From positions 1 through 59,143 of the forward strand of contig QKBP01000065.1 in the NCBI GenBank assembly GCA_003246035.1: 59,143 bases of DNA. The letters run 5' to 3'. A model generated the notes under the pieces. That model did not search any database and was not told the DNA's origin. It saw nothing but the letters and a program-made list of their open reading frames with translations. Positions 25,583 through 36,248 of the stretch are shown one piece after another. The stretch comes from Desulfuromonadaceae bacterium. GTDB taxonomy: Bacteria > Desulfobacterota > Desulfuromonadia > Desulfuromonadales > SZUA-401. A program made the position numbers and the translations under genes. The stretch's first letter is position 1. Each line of letters starts with the position of its first letter.

Positions 25583-27259
25583 ATGCTGACCGATCTGCAG
25601 ATCCGCAACTTCGCGATCATCGAAAACCTGCACGTCTCCTTCGCAGCAGGTTTCAATGTCCTCACCGGGGAGACCGGGGCGGGCAAGTCGATCATTATCG
25701 ACGCGGTCAATTTGCTGCTCGGCGAACGGGCCCGTACCGACCAGATCCGTACCGGCTGCGAGGAGGCGACCGTCGAGGCGGTCTTTGCCCTCGAGAATTC
25801 GCCGCAGGTACGGCAGGTTCTGGAGCGGGAAGGGTTCCCGGTCGAAGACGAGTTGTTACTCCGTCGCATCGTGTCTCGCAGCGGCAAGAGCCGGGCTTTC
25901 ATCAACGGCGCGCTGGCGACGCTCGTCCAACTCCAGGAGGTGACCGGCGGGCTGGTGCACATCTATGGCCAGCATGAACACCAGCAGTTGCAACGTAGCG
26001 AGGGGCATCTGCAGCTGCTCGACCATTTCGCAGGGCTGAACCCGCTGCTGGTCCACTATGGCGAAGCTTTCCGGGCTCTTTCCGATATCGAGCAGAGCCT
26101 GCGGCGGCTCGATACGGCCGAACGCGAACGGGCGCAGCGCCTTGACCTGCTCCAGTTCCAGTCGCGCGAGATCAGCGCGGCGCAGCTACAGCCCGGTGAG
26201 GACGACGAGCTGGAGAGAGAGCGTCGCATCCTGCAGCACGGCGAGCGGCTAGCCAGGGTGACCGCGGGTGGGTTCGACGAGCTTTACGATCAGGAAGGGT
26301 CGGTGTGTGAACTCCTCGGACGCCTCGGTGGCGAACTGGAGAGCCTGATCGCCATTGACGAGGCTCTCGCCCCCCGGGCAGAGGCGGTGCGAAGCGCCCA
26401 GTATGCTCTCGAAGACGTTGCCCGGGAGCTCGAAGCCTACGCCGCCGGGGTTGCTTTTGATCCGGCGCGGCAGGACGAGGTCGAGAAGCGTCTCAACCTG
26501 ATTGCCGAGTTCAAGCGCAAGTATGCCAGCACCATCCCTGAGATTCTCGCCTATCAGGATCGGGTCAACGACGAACTCGAACAACTTGAGGATGTCGAGG
26601 CCTCCCGGGCGAAACTCGAGAAACAGCGCGACAGGGCAGCCGCGCGAGTTGACGAGCTCGGGCGCGAGTTGAGCGAGGCTCGTCGCACAGCGGCCGCTCG
26701 TCTGCATGCGGCGATGGGGGGAGAGCTAGCGGACCTCGCCATGAACCGCGCCCATTTTGAAATTCGCCTCGACCCTCTGCCGGAACCTGGCTCGGCGGGT
26801 TTCGAGGAGGGTGAGTTCTACCTCAGCACCAACCCCGGTGAGGAGCCGCGTCCACTGGCACGCATCGCCTCGGGGGGGGAGTTGTCGCGGATCATGCTCG
26901 CGCTCAAAAACGCCACCCCGAGTGCCGGCGATGTTCCGGTGCTGATTTTCGACGAGGTCGATGCCGGGATCGGGGGAGGGGCTGCGACAGCGGTCGGAGC
27001 CAAGCTCAAGGCCGTGGCCCAGGGCCGCCAGTCGCTGTGTATTACGCACCTGCCGCAAGTGGCTGCGTTTGCCGACTGGCATTACCACGTGGCGAAGCAG
27101 GAGAAGGATGGACGAACCATGACGACGCTGCTTCGACTCGACTCGGAACAGCGCGTTCGGGAGATGGCGCGCATGCTCGGTGGTGCGCAGATCACCGAAA
27201 AGACTATGGCGCACGCCAGGGAGCTAGTTTCGCGTCCTGAAGCCTCCGCCGACGCGTAA
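25583..27259 (+). CDS. recN: DNA repair protein RecN
   Basis: 558 residues from ATG 25583 (GGGGGAG 10 bases upstream). SMC-like: MLTDLQIRNFAIIENL, Walker A TGETGAGKSIIIDA, central coiled coil (about 150-370), ABC signature IASGGELSRIMLALK, Walker B VLIFDEVDAGIGGG and the C-terminal CITHLPQVAAFAD. RecN is a cohesin-like ATPase in double-strand break repair. Downstream, argA follows after 26 bases and may be cotranscribed. Confidence 0.97.
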   Translation: MLTDLQIRNFAIIENLHVSFAAGFNVLTGETGAGKSIIIDAVNLLLGERARTDQIRTGCEEATVEAVFALENSPQVRQVLEREGFPVEDELLLRRIVSRSGKSRAFINGALATLVQLQEVTGGLVHIYGQHEHQQLQRSEGHLQLLDHFAGLNPLLVHYGEAFRALSDIEQSLRRLDTAERERAQRLDLLQFQSREISAAQLQPGEDDELERERRILQHGERLARVTAGGFDELYDQEGSVCELLGRLGGELESLIAIDEALAPRAEAVRSAQYALEDVARELEAYAAGVAFDPARQDEVEKRLNLIAEFKRKYASTIPEILAYQDRVNDELEQLEDVEASRAKLEKQRDRAAARVDELGRELSEARRTAAARLHAAMGGELADLAMNRAHFEIRLDPLPEPGSAGFEEGEFYLSTNPGEEPRPLARIASGGELSRIMLALKNATPSAGDVPVLIFDEVDAGIGGGAATAVGAKLKAVAQGRQSLCITHLPQVAAFADWHYHVAKQEKDGRTMTTLLRLDSEQRVREMARMLGGAQITEKTMAHARELVSRPEASADA

Positions 27260-27285
27260 GCCTTTCTTCCAGGAGCACTGTAACG

Positions 27286-27759
27286 ATGTTTATTCGCAAG
27301 GCTACGATTCCAGATGCCAAAACAATCCAGGGGCTGCTGACCGGGTATGCCAACCAGGGGTTGATGCTGAACTCCTCACTGTCCGAGATCTACGACCGGA
27401 TCAGGGCGTACCACGTCGCCGAGATCGACGGGAAGGTGGTCGGGGTTTCTGCCCTGAAGATCAGCTGGGAGGACTTGGCGGAGGTGCGTTCGCTGGCCGT
27501 GAGCGAGGACGCCAAGGGGCTGGGGATCGGCCGCAAGCTGGTGGAGGCCTGCCTTGACGAGGCACGACAGCTGGGGATCAAGAGAGTCTTCGCGTTGACT
27601 TACCAGGTCGAATTCTTTCACAAACTCGGTTTCGAGGAGATCGACAAGACGCTGCTCCCTCAGAAGATCTGGGCTGATTGCATTAAGTGCGTGAAGTTTC
27701 CGGACTGTGACGAGACGGCCATGATCTATCCCGTGTACGACGAGACCTCTGCGCAGTAA
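27286..27759 (+). CDS. argA: N-acetyltransferase, short ArgA type (N-acetylglutamate synthase)
   Basis: 157 residues, a single GNAT domain. It starts MFIRKATIPDA; the acetyl-CoA loop is VSEDAKGLGIGRKLVEACL, and the tail KTLLPQKIWADCIKCVKFPDCDE is characteristic of the stand-alone short ArgA group that lacks the amino acid kinase domain of E. coli ArgA. It would make N-acetylglutamate, the first step of arginine synthesis. argJ lies 3.9 kb downstream, and an ArgJ of the bifunctional type could also do this step, so ArgA may be anaplerotic. Confidence 0.8.
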   Translation: MFIRKATIPDAKTIQGLLTGYANQGLMLNSSLSEIYDRIRAYHVAEIDGKVVGVSALKISWEDLAEVRSLAVSEDAKGLGIGRKLVEACLDEARQLGIKRVFALTYQVEFFHKLGFEEIDKTLLPQKIWADCIKCVKFPDCDETAMIYPVYDETSAQ

Positions 27760-27790
27760 GCGGTAGCGAAGCAAGAAGTGAACGAAAAGC

Positions 27791-27821
27791 TTGACTTACA
27801 AAGGACTTTCGGTCCTATAAT
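27791..27821 (+). promoter_or_regulatory. Promoter of the M23 peptidase gene with an inverted repeat in the spacer
   Basis: TTGACT (27791-27796) and a perfect TATAAT (27816-27821) are separated by 19 bases. AGGACTTTCGGTCCT (27802-27816) is an inverted repeat inside the spacer, touching the -10, and could be an operator. The start codon is 52 bases downstream of the -10. Confidence 0.6.
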
Positions 27822-27872
27822 GCCAACTTGATATCCTGCCGAAGGTGTTTATAGGGGCTCAGGAGGGTTGAA

Positions 27873-28742
27873 TTGCCTGCCAAAAAGTTTACGCTGCTGA
27901 TCATTCCGGAGGGTTCCCACCGGGTCAGGCGCTATGTCGTCGAGCGCCCGGTGTGGCGCGCCATTGTCGCGACCAGCCTCGTGCTGGTTGCAGCCTTTGG
28001 CGTTGCCATGTGGGATTACACCCGGACCAAAATTGACGAAAGCGAACTGTACCGCCTGCGTGTCGAGAACCAGGGCCAGATGCGGGAATTGCAGCGCCTT
28101 GCCTTGAACCTTGCCGATCTGCGCAAGGAGATGGTCGTGCTGGCCCAGAACGACGCCAAGGTCCGGGTCATGGCCAAGCTGGCCGGCCCGAAGGGTGACC
28201 TGATGACCGGCGTCGGCGGTCCGCTCGAGGAAGAGTCCGGCCCGGGGATCTCCGAGCTGCAGCGCCAGATCGATGCCATTCGCATGGCCATCGACCTGCG
28301 CCGCGACAGTCAGGAGGAGGTCCAGGGCTTCCTGAATGATCAACGTTCATTCCTCGGGGCCAAGCCGCAGGGATGGCCGGCCAAGGGGTGGCTCACCTCG
28401 AGCTTCGGAATGCGTAAGTCCCCCTTCAGCGGGCGCATGAAGATGCACGAAGGTCTTGATATCGCCGCCCGTACCGGTACGCCGGTCTATGCAACGGCCG
28501 ACGGCGTCGTCAGCCGTGCCGAGACCGCTCCGGGTTACGGCAAGCTGGTGGTGGTCGATCACGGTTACGGTTACCGCACCTACTACGGCCACAACTCGAA
28601 AATTCATGTCAAGGTCGGACAGCGTATCAAGCGCGGCGACAAGATTTCCGCGGTTGGGAATACCGGGACGTCGACCGGTTCGCATGTCCACTACGAAGTT
28701 CGCCTTAACGGGGTGCCGCTCAACCCCTACAAGTTCATCTGA
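27873..28742 (+). CDS. M23-family (LytM-type) metallopeptidase, membrane anchored
   Basis: 289 residues. TTG start at 27873, supported by AGGAGG 6 bases upstream. A short basic cytosolic N-terminus is followed by one membrane segment (about 30-50, IVATSLVLVAAFGVAMW), a coiled coil (about 55-100) and a LytM domain with HEGLDIAARTGTPVYA and GSHVHYEVRLNG, which hold the H-x3-D and HxH zinc ligands. It cleaves peptidoglycan cross-links or regulates amidases in the periplasm. Both zinc motifs are intact, so catalysis is likely. A terminator follows. Confidence 0.92.
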   Translation: MPAKKFTLLIIPEGSHRVRRYVVERPVWRAIVATSLVLVAAFGVAMWDYTRTKIDESELYRLRVENQGQMRELQRLALNLADLRKEMVVLAQNDAKVRVMAKLAGPKGDLMTGVGGPLEEESGPGISELQRQIDAIRMAIDLRRDSQEEVQGFLNDQRSFLGAKPQGWPAKGWLTSSFGMRKSPFSGRMKMHEGLDIAARTGTPVYATADGVVSRAETAPGYGKLVVVDHGYGYRTYYGHNSKIHVKVGQRIKRGDKISAVGNTGTSTGSHVHYEVRLNGVPLNPYKFI

Positions 28743-28764
28743 AGCGATCTCGTTTTGCGTATCT

Positions 28765-28798
28765 AAAGCCCCGGTATTCCGGGGCTTTTTTGTTTTTT
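28765..28798 (+). terminator. Rho-independent terminator after the M23 peptidase
   Basis: Stem AAAGCCCCGG/CCGGGGCTTT (28765-28774 and 28779-28788), TATT loop, then TTTGTTTTTT. Confidence 0.92.
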
Positions 28799-28921
28799 GG
28801 TCGGGCCGAGAGCGGGGCAAATCGGCTTGTGGGCCTCCCCGGGTTGTGCTACACTCCGGGCTCTCATGATGACGGCAGACACACGCAGGATGTGGTGTGA
28901 ACATTCGAGGAGTTTTTGTGC

Positions 28922-31612
<2,691 letters not shown>

Positions 31613-31627
31613 TCCGGGCACAGGGGA

Positions 31628-32830
31628 ATGACCATGCAGGATAAGGATCTTTCGATCGGCGGTTTCAGCTTCGCCAGCTGTGCTGCCGGGATCAAGAAGT
31701 CGGGCAAGCCCGACTTGGCGCTGATTGTTTCCACGACGCCTGCAACCTGCGCGGGGGTCTTTACCACCAACAAGGTCACGGCCGCGCCGGTGATTGTCTC
31801 CCGTTCTGTGGCTGCGTCCGGAAGCTGCCAGGCGGTGCTGGTCAACAGCGGCAATGCCAACGCCTGCACCGGTGAGCAGGGACTGGGTGACGCCCGGCGC
31901 TGTGCCGAGTTGACGGCCAAGGCGCTCGCTATCCCCCCAGAATTGGTAGCGGTCTCATCGACGGGGGTGATCGGTGTGCCCCTGCCGATGGCACGCTTCG
32001 AGCTCGCGATCCCGGGACTGCCGGCGCAGCTCTCCGCGGACGGGACGCAGGGGGTCGCCGAGGCGATCATGACCACCGACTTGTTCAGCAAGGTTTCGCT
32101 GCGGCGTATCGACAGAGCGGGAGGGGGTTACGGGGTGCTCGGGATTGCCAAGGGGGCCGGGATGATCCACCCCGACATGGCAACCATGCTCGCCTTTGTC
32201 ATGAGCGATGCCGAAGTCGCGCCGGATTTCCTGCAGCAGGCGCTGGTGCGCTGCGTGGCCAGGAGCTTCAACAGCATCACGGTCGACGGCGATACCTCGA
32301 CCAACGACATGGTCCTGGTGCTCGCAAACGGTGCCGCCGGCGGGGGTGTGATCGAGGCCGGCACTTCGGCGGCGGCCGAGTTCGAGCAGGCTTTGCTGGA
32401 GGTTCTCGTCGATCTGGCCAAGATGATCGTGCGCGACGGCGAGGGGGCGACCAAGCTGGTCGAGATCGCGGTCCGTGGAGCGCGTGATGATCAAGAAGCG
32501 CGCATCGCCGCCAAGTCTGTGGCCACCTCGAGCCTGGTCAAGACGGCCTTTTTCGGTGAGGACGCCAACTGGGGGCGGATCATTGCCGCCGTCGGGTATT
32601 CGGGCGCCGAGATCGACGAGGCCCGCACCACGCTCTCCTTCGAAGACGTCGCAGTGTATCGGCACGGGCTCACGACCGGCCCCGAAGCCGAGTCCAGGGC
32701 CTCCGAAGTACTCAAGCGTTCCGAGTTCAAGGTCGTGATCGACCTGGGCCTCGGCTCCGGGGAAGCAGTCTACTACACCTCGGATCTCACCTACGACTAC
32801 GTGCGCATCAACGCCGATTACCGGACCTGA
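31628..32830 (+). CDS. argJ: Glutamate N-acetyltransferase / amino-acid acetyltransferase
   Basis: 400 residues. GVFTTNKVTAAPV near the N-terminus, QAVLVNSGNANACTG, STGVIGVPLPM, and GMIHPDMATMLAFVMSD, where self-cleavage occurs between Ala and the nucleophilic Thr of MATML. It transfers acetyl from N-acetylornithine to glutamate in arginine synthesis. AGGGGA precedes the ATG at 31628; a second ATG at 31634 is an alternative start. It follows secA by 15 bases. Confidence 0.97.
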   Translation: MTMQDKDLSIGGFSFASCAAGIKKSGKPDLALIVSTTPATCAGVFTTNKVTAAPVIVSRSVAASGSCQAVLVNSGNANACTGEQGLGDARRCAELTAKALAIPPELVAVSSTGVIGVPLPMARFELAIPGLPAQLSADGTQGVAEAIMTTDLFSKVSLRRIDRAGGGYGVLGIAKGAGMIHPDMATMLAFVMSDAEVAPDFLQQALVRCVARSFNSITVDGDTSTNDMVLVLANGAAGGGVIEAGTSAAAEFEQALLEVLVDLAKMIVRDGEGATKLVEIAVRGARDDQEARIAAKSVATSSLVKTAFFGEDANWGRIIAAVGYSGAEIDEARTTLSFEDVAVYRHGLTTGPEAESRASEVLKRSEFKVVIDLGLGSGEAVYYTSDLTYDYVRINADYRT

Positions 32831-32840
32831 TGACGTCGTG

Positions 32841-33536
32841 ATGAACCAGAACACCGACGGGGGAGGGGGGATCCCCTCCCCCGCACCGTTTATCGACCAT
32901 ACCCTCCTCAAGCCCGAAACGACCGCGTCGTTGATTGAACGCCTCTGCGAAGAAGCCGTCGAATGGGGATTTGCAGCCGTCTGTGTCCCGCCGTGCTACG
33001 TGACGCACAGTGCCGGGCTTCTGTACGGCTCCGGGGTCGCCGTTGCGACAGTGGTCGGTTTCCCTCTGGGCTACTCTGTCACCGCGACCAAGGCCTTTGA
33101 GGCAGCACGGGCGATCGAGCAGGGTGCCGACGAGATCGACATGGTCATCGCCATCGGCAAGGCCCTGTCCGGGGATTGGGAAGGGGTCGCGGACGACATC
33201 CGTGAGGTGGTGCGGGTTGCCGCGGGGCGGCCGGTCAAGGCGATCCTAGAGTGTTCCGCACTCGATCCGTCTTCGCTGCTCCGCGCGGCCAAGATCGCCC
33301 TGGATGCCGGCGTGAGCTATCTCAAAACATCCACCGGTTTCGGATCTCACGGTGCCCGTGTCGAGGATGTCAGGTTACTCTGGCACCTTGCCCAGGGCCG
33401 TGCAGCCGTCAAGGCGTCGGGCGGGATTCGCGACCTGACAAGCTGCAGGGCGATGCTCGAGGCTGGTGCGTCGCGCATCGGAACCAGCAGCGGCGTTGCC
33501 ATCATGCGCGCCTGGCAGGAGGGGCTGCATGACTGA
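32841..33536 (+). CDS. deoC: Deoxyribose-phosphate aldolase
   Basis: 231 residues. FIDHTLLKPETT, VVGFPLGYSVTATK, GADEIDMVIAIG, VKAILECSAL, SYLKTSTGFGSHGA (Schiff-base Lys) and VKASGGIRD are the class I DERA landmarks. It converts deoxyribose-5-phosphate to acetaldehyde and glyceraldehyde-3-phosphate. ATG 32841 or the adjacent GTG 32838 may start it; neither has a strong ribosome site, which suggests coupling to argJ, which ends 10 bases upstream. It overlaps deoB by 8 bases. Confidence 0.95.
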   Translation: MNQNTDGGGGIPSPAPFIDHTLLKPETTASLIERLCEEAVEWGFAAVCVPPCYVTHSAGLLYGSGVAVATVVGFPLGYSVTATKAFEAARAIEQGADEIDMVIAIGKALSGDWEGVADDIREVVRVAAGRPVKAILECSALDPSSLLRAAKIALDAGVSYLKTSTGFGSHGARVEDVRLLWHLAQGRAAVKASGGIRDLTSCRAMLEAGASRIGTSSGVAIMRAWQEGLHD

Positions 33537-34719
33537 GGCCTCTCGCGGTAGGCGTCGCGTCATCCTGATCACCCTCGACGGAGTCGGGATCGGAGAGCTC
33601 CCTGACGCCGAACGCTACGGCGACGTCGGTGCGCATACCCTGCGCCATGTCGCCGAAGCCTGCGGGAGCCTCGATCTTCCCCACCTGCAGCGCTTTGGTC
33701 TCGGCAACATCGAGGCGCTGCCGGGCATCCCCCCCGTCCAAGACCCCAGCGCCATCTACGGGAAACTTGCCGAGATCTCCACCGGTAAGGATACCACTAC
33801 GGGACACTGGGAGCTGGCCGGTCTGCCGACCCTGACCCCCTTCGCGACCTATCCCGAGGGATTCCCGGACGAGATCATCGCGGCATTCGCGACGGAGACC
33901 GGTTCGAGGCCTCTAGGGAATTGCGCGGCCAGCGGTACCGAGATTATCCGGTTGCTCGGCGAGGAACATTGCCGCACCGGTCGGCCGATCGTCTATACCA
34001 GCAGCGACTCGGTTTTTCAGATCGCAGCTCATGAGGACATCATTCCTCCGGAGCAACTGTACCGCATCTGCCAGGCAACTCGTGACCTGCTCGATCGTTA
34101 CCGGGTCGCCCGGGTGATTGCCCGCCCGTTTGTCGGTCACCATGCTGAAGACTTCAAGCGCACTTCTCGGCGCCGTGACTTTTCGGTGCCGCCGCACGGT
34201 CAGACCCTGCTTGACCGGGTGGCGCACCAGGGGCTGCAGGTCCATGGCATCGGGAAAATAGAGGATATTTTTGTTAGGAGGGGGCTGACGTCGTCGGTCA
34301 AGACCGAGAGTGACCGAGACGGTATGGACAAGATCCTTGAGGCGCTCGTGAGGGTTGAGGCCGGCCTGATCTTCGCCAATCTGGTCGATTTCGACATGGT
34401 CTATGGCCACCGCAACGACGCCTTGGGTTTTGCCAGGAACCTCATGCAGTTCGATCGTTGGCTGCCAGAGATGATGGCACGTCTGAGGTCAGGGGACCTG
34501 CTCGTTATTACCGCGGATCACGGCTGCGACCCGCTCACTCCAGGTACCGACCATACCCGTGAATACGTTCCGTTGCTGGTCTGGCATCCTGGGCTGCATA
34601 CCGGGCATTCGGTGGGAGTGCGGCCGAGTTTCGCTGATGTGGCGGCGACGGCGGCTAGCTGGCTGGGGTGTGAACAGGATTTCGGTACGAGTGTTCTGCC
34701 CGTCGTGGGCACTGATTAG
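33529..34719 (+). CDS. deoB: Phosphopentomutase
   Basis: 396 residues. ATG 33529 lies inside the end of deoC, with AGGAGGGG just before it. ILITLDGVGIGELPDA (metal-binding Asp), STGKDTTTGHWELAG (phosphorylated Thr), YTSSDSVFQIAAHE and ITADHGCDPLTPGTDHTRE (metal ligands) define DeoB of the alkaline phosphatase superfamily. It interconverts (deoxy)ribose-1- and -5-phosphate and feeds DeoC. Its stop overlaps the stop of the convergent PilZ gene by 4 bases. Confidence 0.96.
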   Translation: MTEASRGRRRVILITLDGVGIGELPDAERYGDVGAHTLRHVAEACGSLDLPHLQRFGLGNIEALPGIPPVQDPSAIYGKLAEISTGKDTTTGHWELAGLPTLTPFATYPEGFPDEIIAAFATETGSRPLGNCAASGTEIIRLLGEEHCRTGRPIVYTSSDSVFQIAAHEDIIPPEQLYRICQATRDLLDRYRVARVIARPFVGHHAEDFKRTSRRRDFSVPPHGQTLLDRVAHQGLQVHGIGKIEDIFVRRGLTSSVKTESDRDGMDKILEALVRVEAGLIFANLVDFDMVYGHRNDALGFARNLMQFDRWLPEMMARLRSGDLLVITADHGCDPLTPGTDHTREYVPLLVWHPGLHTGHSVGVRPSFADVAATAASWLGCEQDFGTSVLPVVGTD

Positions 34720-35459
34720 CCGGTCTTCCAGATAAACAGTGGGTCTTTGCCTGCATCGAGCCCGAGGTGTTCGCTGAGGTCGTCGACCAGGCGCATTTCC
34801 AGATAACTTTCGAGCAACTTCCGGGTATCCTGCGTAATGTTGTCGAATTGAATACCTATTCCCTGGTTGTAGTTGTTTTCGGCCGAGGGGATGACCTGAT
34901 AAATGACCTCCCCGACCACGTCGAGTTCCTGTTTCATGCCGAGCAGCGGAAGAATGATCTCGAGTTTCGTCCCGGTTGTGATCGGGGTGCCGCTGCGGAT
35001 GAACATGCCGCCGGCGCTGAGGCACAGGACCTCGCCGAGGTTGAAGTGCTTGTTGCCGGGGCGGACCATGCCGGGGAGACGTACCTTGACGCGCACGTCC
35101 TGGCGGGGAATAGCTTCTAGGCACTTCTGGATCATTTCGTAGAGTGCAAAGATGTTGAGTGGAAGACTGAGCTTGAAGTGTGCGGGGAGGTCGCTGTCAG
35201 GCGTTGCCGGGCCGAGCTGGGCGATGATCGTATCTCTGGATTTGGCCAAGCGGGAAAGGAGCGGAAGAGAGCTGAGTTGCTCGTGTGTCAGGAGGGCTCC
35301 TTCAACCAACAGGAGCCGTGGCTTGAACTTTTTCAGCCGATTGTTAAGTTCCTGCGGAGAAGATACGGTCTCTAAAGGATAACCCCAATTTCCCAGGACC
35401 AAATCTAGAGAGGCTAGTACCTGTTTCTGCGAATGAAGGGCCAGAATTTTTTTCGGCAT
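34716..35459 (-). CDS. PilZ-domain protein with a degenerate N-terminal receiver
   Basis: 247 residues from ATG 35459 (GAGG 6-7 bases upstream). Residues about 1-115 follow receiver-domain strand order (KILALHSQKQ, LLLVEGALL), but the acidic pocket is replaced by ALHSQ and the phospho-acceptor Asp by Glu, so it probably cannot be phosphorylated normally. A PilZ domain follows: RQDVR is the RxxxR c-di-GMP motif at about 118, and CLSAGGMF occupies the D/NxSxxG position with Cys replacing Asp. It is likely a c-di-GMP effector with a pseudo-receiver. Convergent with deoB, with the stop codons overlapping. Confidence 0.82.
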   Translation of the reverse strand: MPKKILALHSQKQVLASLDLVLGNWGYPLETVSSPQELNNRLKKFKPRLLLVEGALLTHEQLSSLPLLSRLAKSRDTIIAQLGPATPDSDLPAHFKLSLPLNIFALYEMIQKCLEAIPRQDVRVKVRLPGMVRPGNKHFNLGEVLCLSAGGMFIRSGTPITTGTKLEIILPLLGMKQELDVVGEVIYQVIPSAENNYNQGIGIQFDNITQDTRKLLESYLEMRLVDDLSEHLGLDAGKDPLFIWKTG

Positions 35460-35537
35460 GACAGTCCTCAAGATTGAATAGATCATGTTATCAATTTAGA
35501 GAAAAATTTTCCAGCCTGTTGATAAAGTGAGGATATA

Positions 35538-35568
35538 AAAAAGGCGCTCACAGGGAGCGCCTTTTTCG
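35538..35568 (-). terminator. Rho-independent terminator after the MucR-type gene
   Basis: Stem AAAAAGGCGCTC/GAGCGCCTTTTT (35538-35549 and 35555-35566), 5-base loop; T-rich tail on the minus strand. Confidence 0.85.
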
Positions 35569-35578
35569 GTCCGGCGAG

Positions 35579-36001
35579 TTACTTTTTCTTGCCCCGGGCG
35601 GCGCGCGCCTTGGCGAGTTTTTCTCCGAGGCCACGATCGATGGCCATCTGGCGGCGGCTCTCGCTGTAGTTTTTGGCTGCCAGCGGTTGTGAGCGAGGGA
35701 TATCGAACTGCTTCCGATATTGACCGGGCTTCATGTCGTGAGCCGTCTTGAGGTGGCGTGCAAGGGTCTTCATTGATTTGCCGCAGATCATGCAGGTGAT
35801 TTTGTCCTTGCCAAAGGCCTTCTTGCGAGATACGGCGGGTTCTTCTACAGAGCCGGTCGCCTCAACAACCTCTCCTTTTTCCATAGCGGCCAGGGCCTGA
35901 TGCACCTGGGCCAGTTCTTCCATCAGTTCCTCTTTGCTCATCGGGGTGGTCGAAGCATGGGCCGCAACGATTTCAGCGGCCATTTCCAGCAAGTTTGCCA
36001 T
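35579..36001 (-). CDS. MucR/Ros-family transcriptional regulator
   Basis: 140 residues. Start at ATG 36001: AAAGGAG lies 9 bases upstream, while the earlier ATG at 36010 abuts the ribosome site. The N-terminus MANLLEMAAEIVAAHA is the MucR oligomerisation helix, and CMICGKSMKTLARHLKTAH is the Ros zinc finger (C-x2-C-x9-H-x4-H). The C-terminus is basic (KARAARGKKK). MucR proteins bind AT-rich DNA and silence surface polysaccharide, motility or virulence genes in alphaproteobacteria. The region upstream (36002-36248) is strikingly AT-rich and includes TATAAT on the minus strand at 36087-36092, so autoregulation is plausible. Confidence 0.9.
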   Translation of the reverse strand: MANLLEMAAEIVAAHASTTPMSKEELMEELAQVHQALAAMEKGEVVEATGSVEEPAVSRKKAFGKDKITCMICGKSMKTLARHLKTAHDMKPGQYRKQFDIPRSQPLAAKNYSESRRQMAIDRGLGEKLAKARAARGKKK

Positions 36002-36248
36002 GTGTTTCATCTCCTTTACAGTGTGGTTGATAAAAGCAGTCGCTAATTTTTGACAGGAATCAAGCGAGAAGATATTTATAGCGAACATTATAGTATTTTC
36101 AAGTAAAATCTTTTTTGTTTTGTTTAGAATCCATTGTTAGACTCATCGAGATGAATGTTGTTTGTTGTTTTAGTGTTTTTGATTATATTCAAATTCACGT
36201 TTGTGCTGTTTTGAGACTGGTGCAAATATTAACGAAATCGAGGTGTCC

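Noticed and set aside
24436..25962. 508-codon minus strand frame opposite nadK/recN
   Set aside because: Shadow frame; spans the divergent promoter region and both real genes.
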